DNA of 64,000 nucleotides from Pararge aegeria (Eukaryota > Arthropoda > Insecta > Lepidoptera > Nymphalidae). This document shows positions 63,960 through 64,000 of this stretch, one piece after another. A program made the translations under genes and the position numbers. Location of the stretch: contig NC_053190.1 of assembly GCF_905163445.1 (NCBI RefSeq), positions 18,261,001 to 18,325,000 on the forward strand. Direction: 5' to 3'. Positions within the stretch are counted from its first letter, which is position 1; each line of letters begins with the position of its first letter. The notes under the pieces were generated by a model. The model did not search any database. It was not told the origin of the DNA and was given only the letters and a program-made list of their open reading frames with translations.

Positions 63960-64000
63960 TGGACGTTGCAGTTTATAATTTCTTCATTCTTTAAACTCCA
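63960..64000 (-). repeat. Dispersed repeat D, cut by window edge
   Basis: TTTATAATTTCTTCATTCTT, TAAACTCCA match the start of the copy at 57885. Confidence 0.45.

Overview
The window reads as AT-rich nuclear DNA from a moth or butterfly (Lepidoptera). The evidence is the cuticular-protein gene with short phase-0 exons, Helitrons inserted between A and T with lepidopteran-type ends (ACTAATATTATAA at the 5' end, CTAG at the 3' end), three tRNA-derived SINE families and several non-LTR retrotransposon tails. I cannot name the species. No bacterial operon, CRISPR array, rRNA gene or convincing functional tRNA gene was seen.

The only host gene I can support lies at the left end on the minus strand. 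Its coding exons at 815-2005, 3543-3737 and 5910-6020 join in phase 0 and encode most of a secreted Rebers-Riddiford (RR) cuticular protein of about 500 residues, with a long Pro/Gln/Ala-rich tail. The exon with the start codon was not found. It lies to the right of 6020, so part of the rest of the window may be its first intron; the remainder may be intergenic.

From 6 to 64 kb the sequence is mostly mobile-element debris. The main exception is an apparently intact 4.9-kb non-LTR retrotransposon on the minus strand (about 9779-14672). It has an open ORF1 (coiled coil plus an FP-like nucleic-acid-binding region) and an open 987-aa ORF2 (endonuclease plus reverse transcriptase). Other elements are RTE, CR1-like and Jockey-like polymerase relics, complete small Helitrons, three small hAT-type MITEs with recognisable 8-bp target duplications, other MITE-like families, a GC-rich foldback element, and many copies of SINE families called A, B and C here.

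The unusual items are: an open 183-aa minus-strand ORF at 52013-52564 with a decayed relative 3.5 kb away; a composite SINE A repeat found twice with the same internal breakpoints; a tandem array grown from the tail of SINE B (50.4-51.2 kb); a cluster of long, nearly perfect inverted repeats at 27.9-29.35 kb; and a hexanucleotide array growing from a Helitron terminus. All calls come from reading the sequence and translating by eye. Family names rest on motif recognition, not on database searches.
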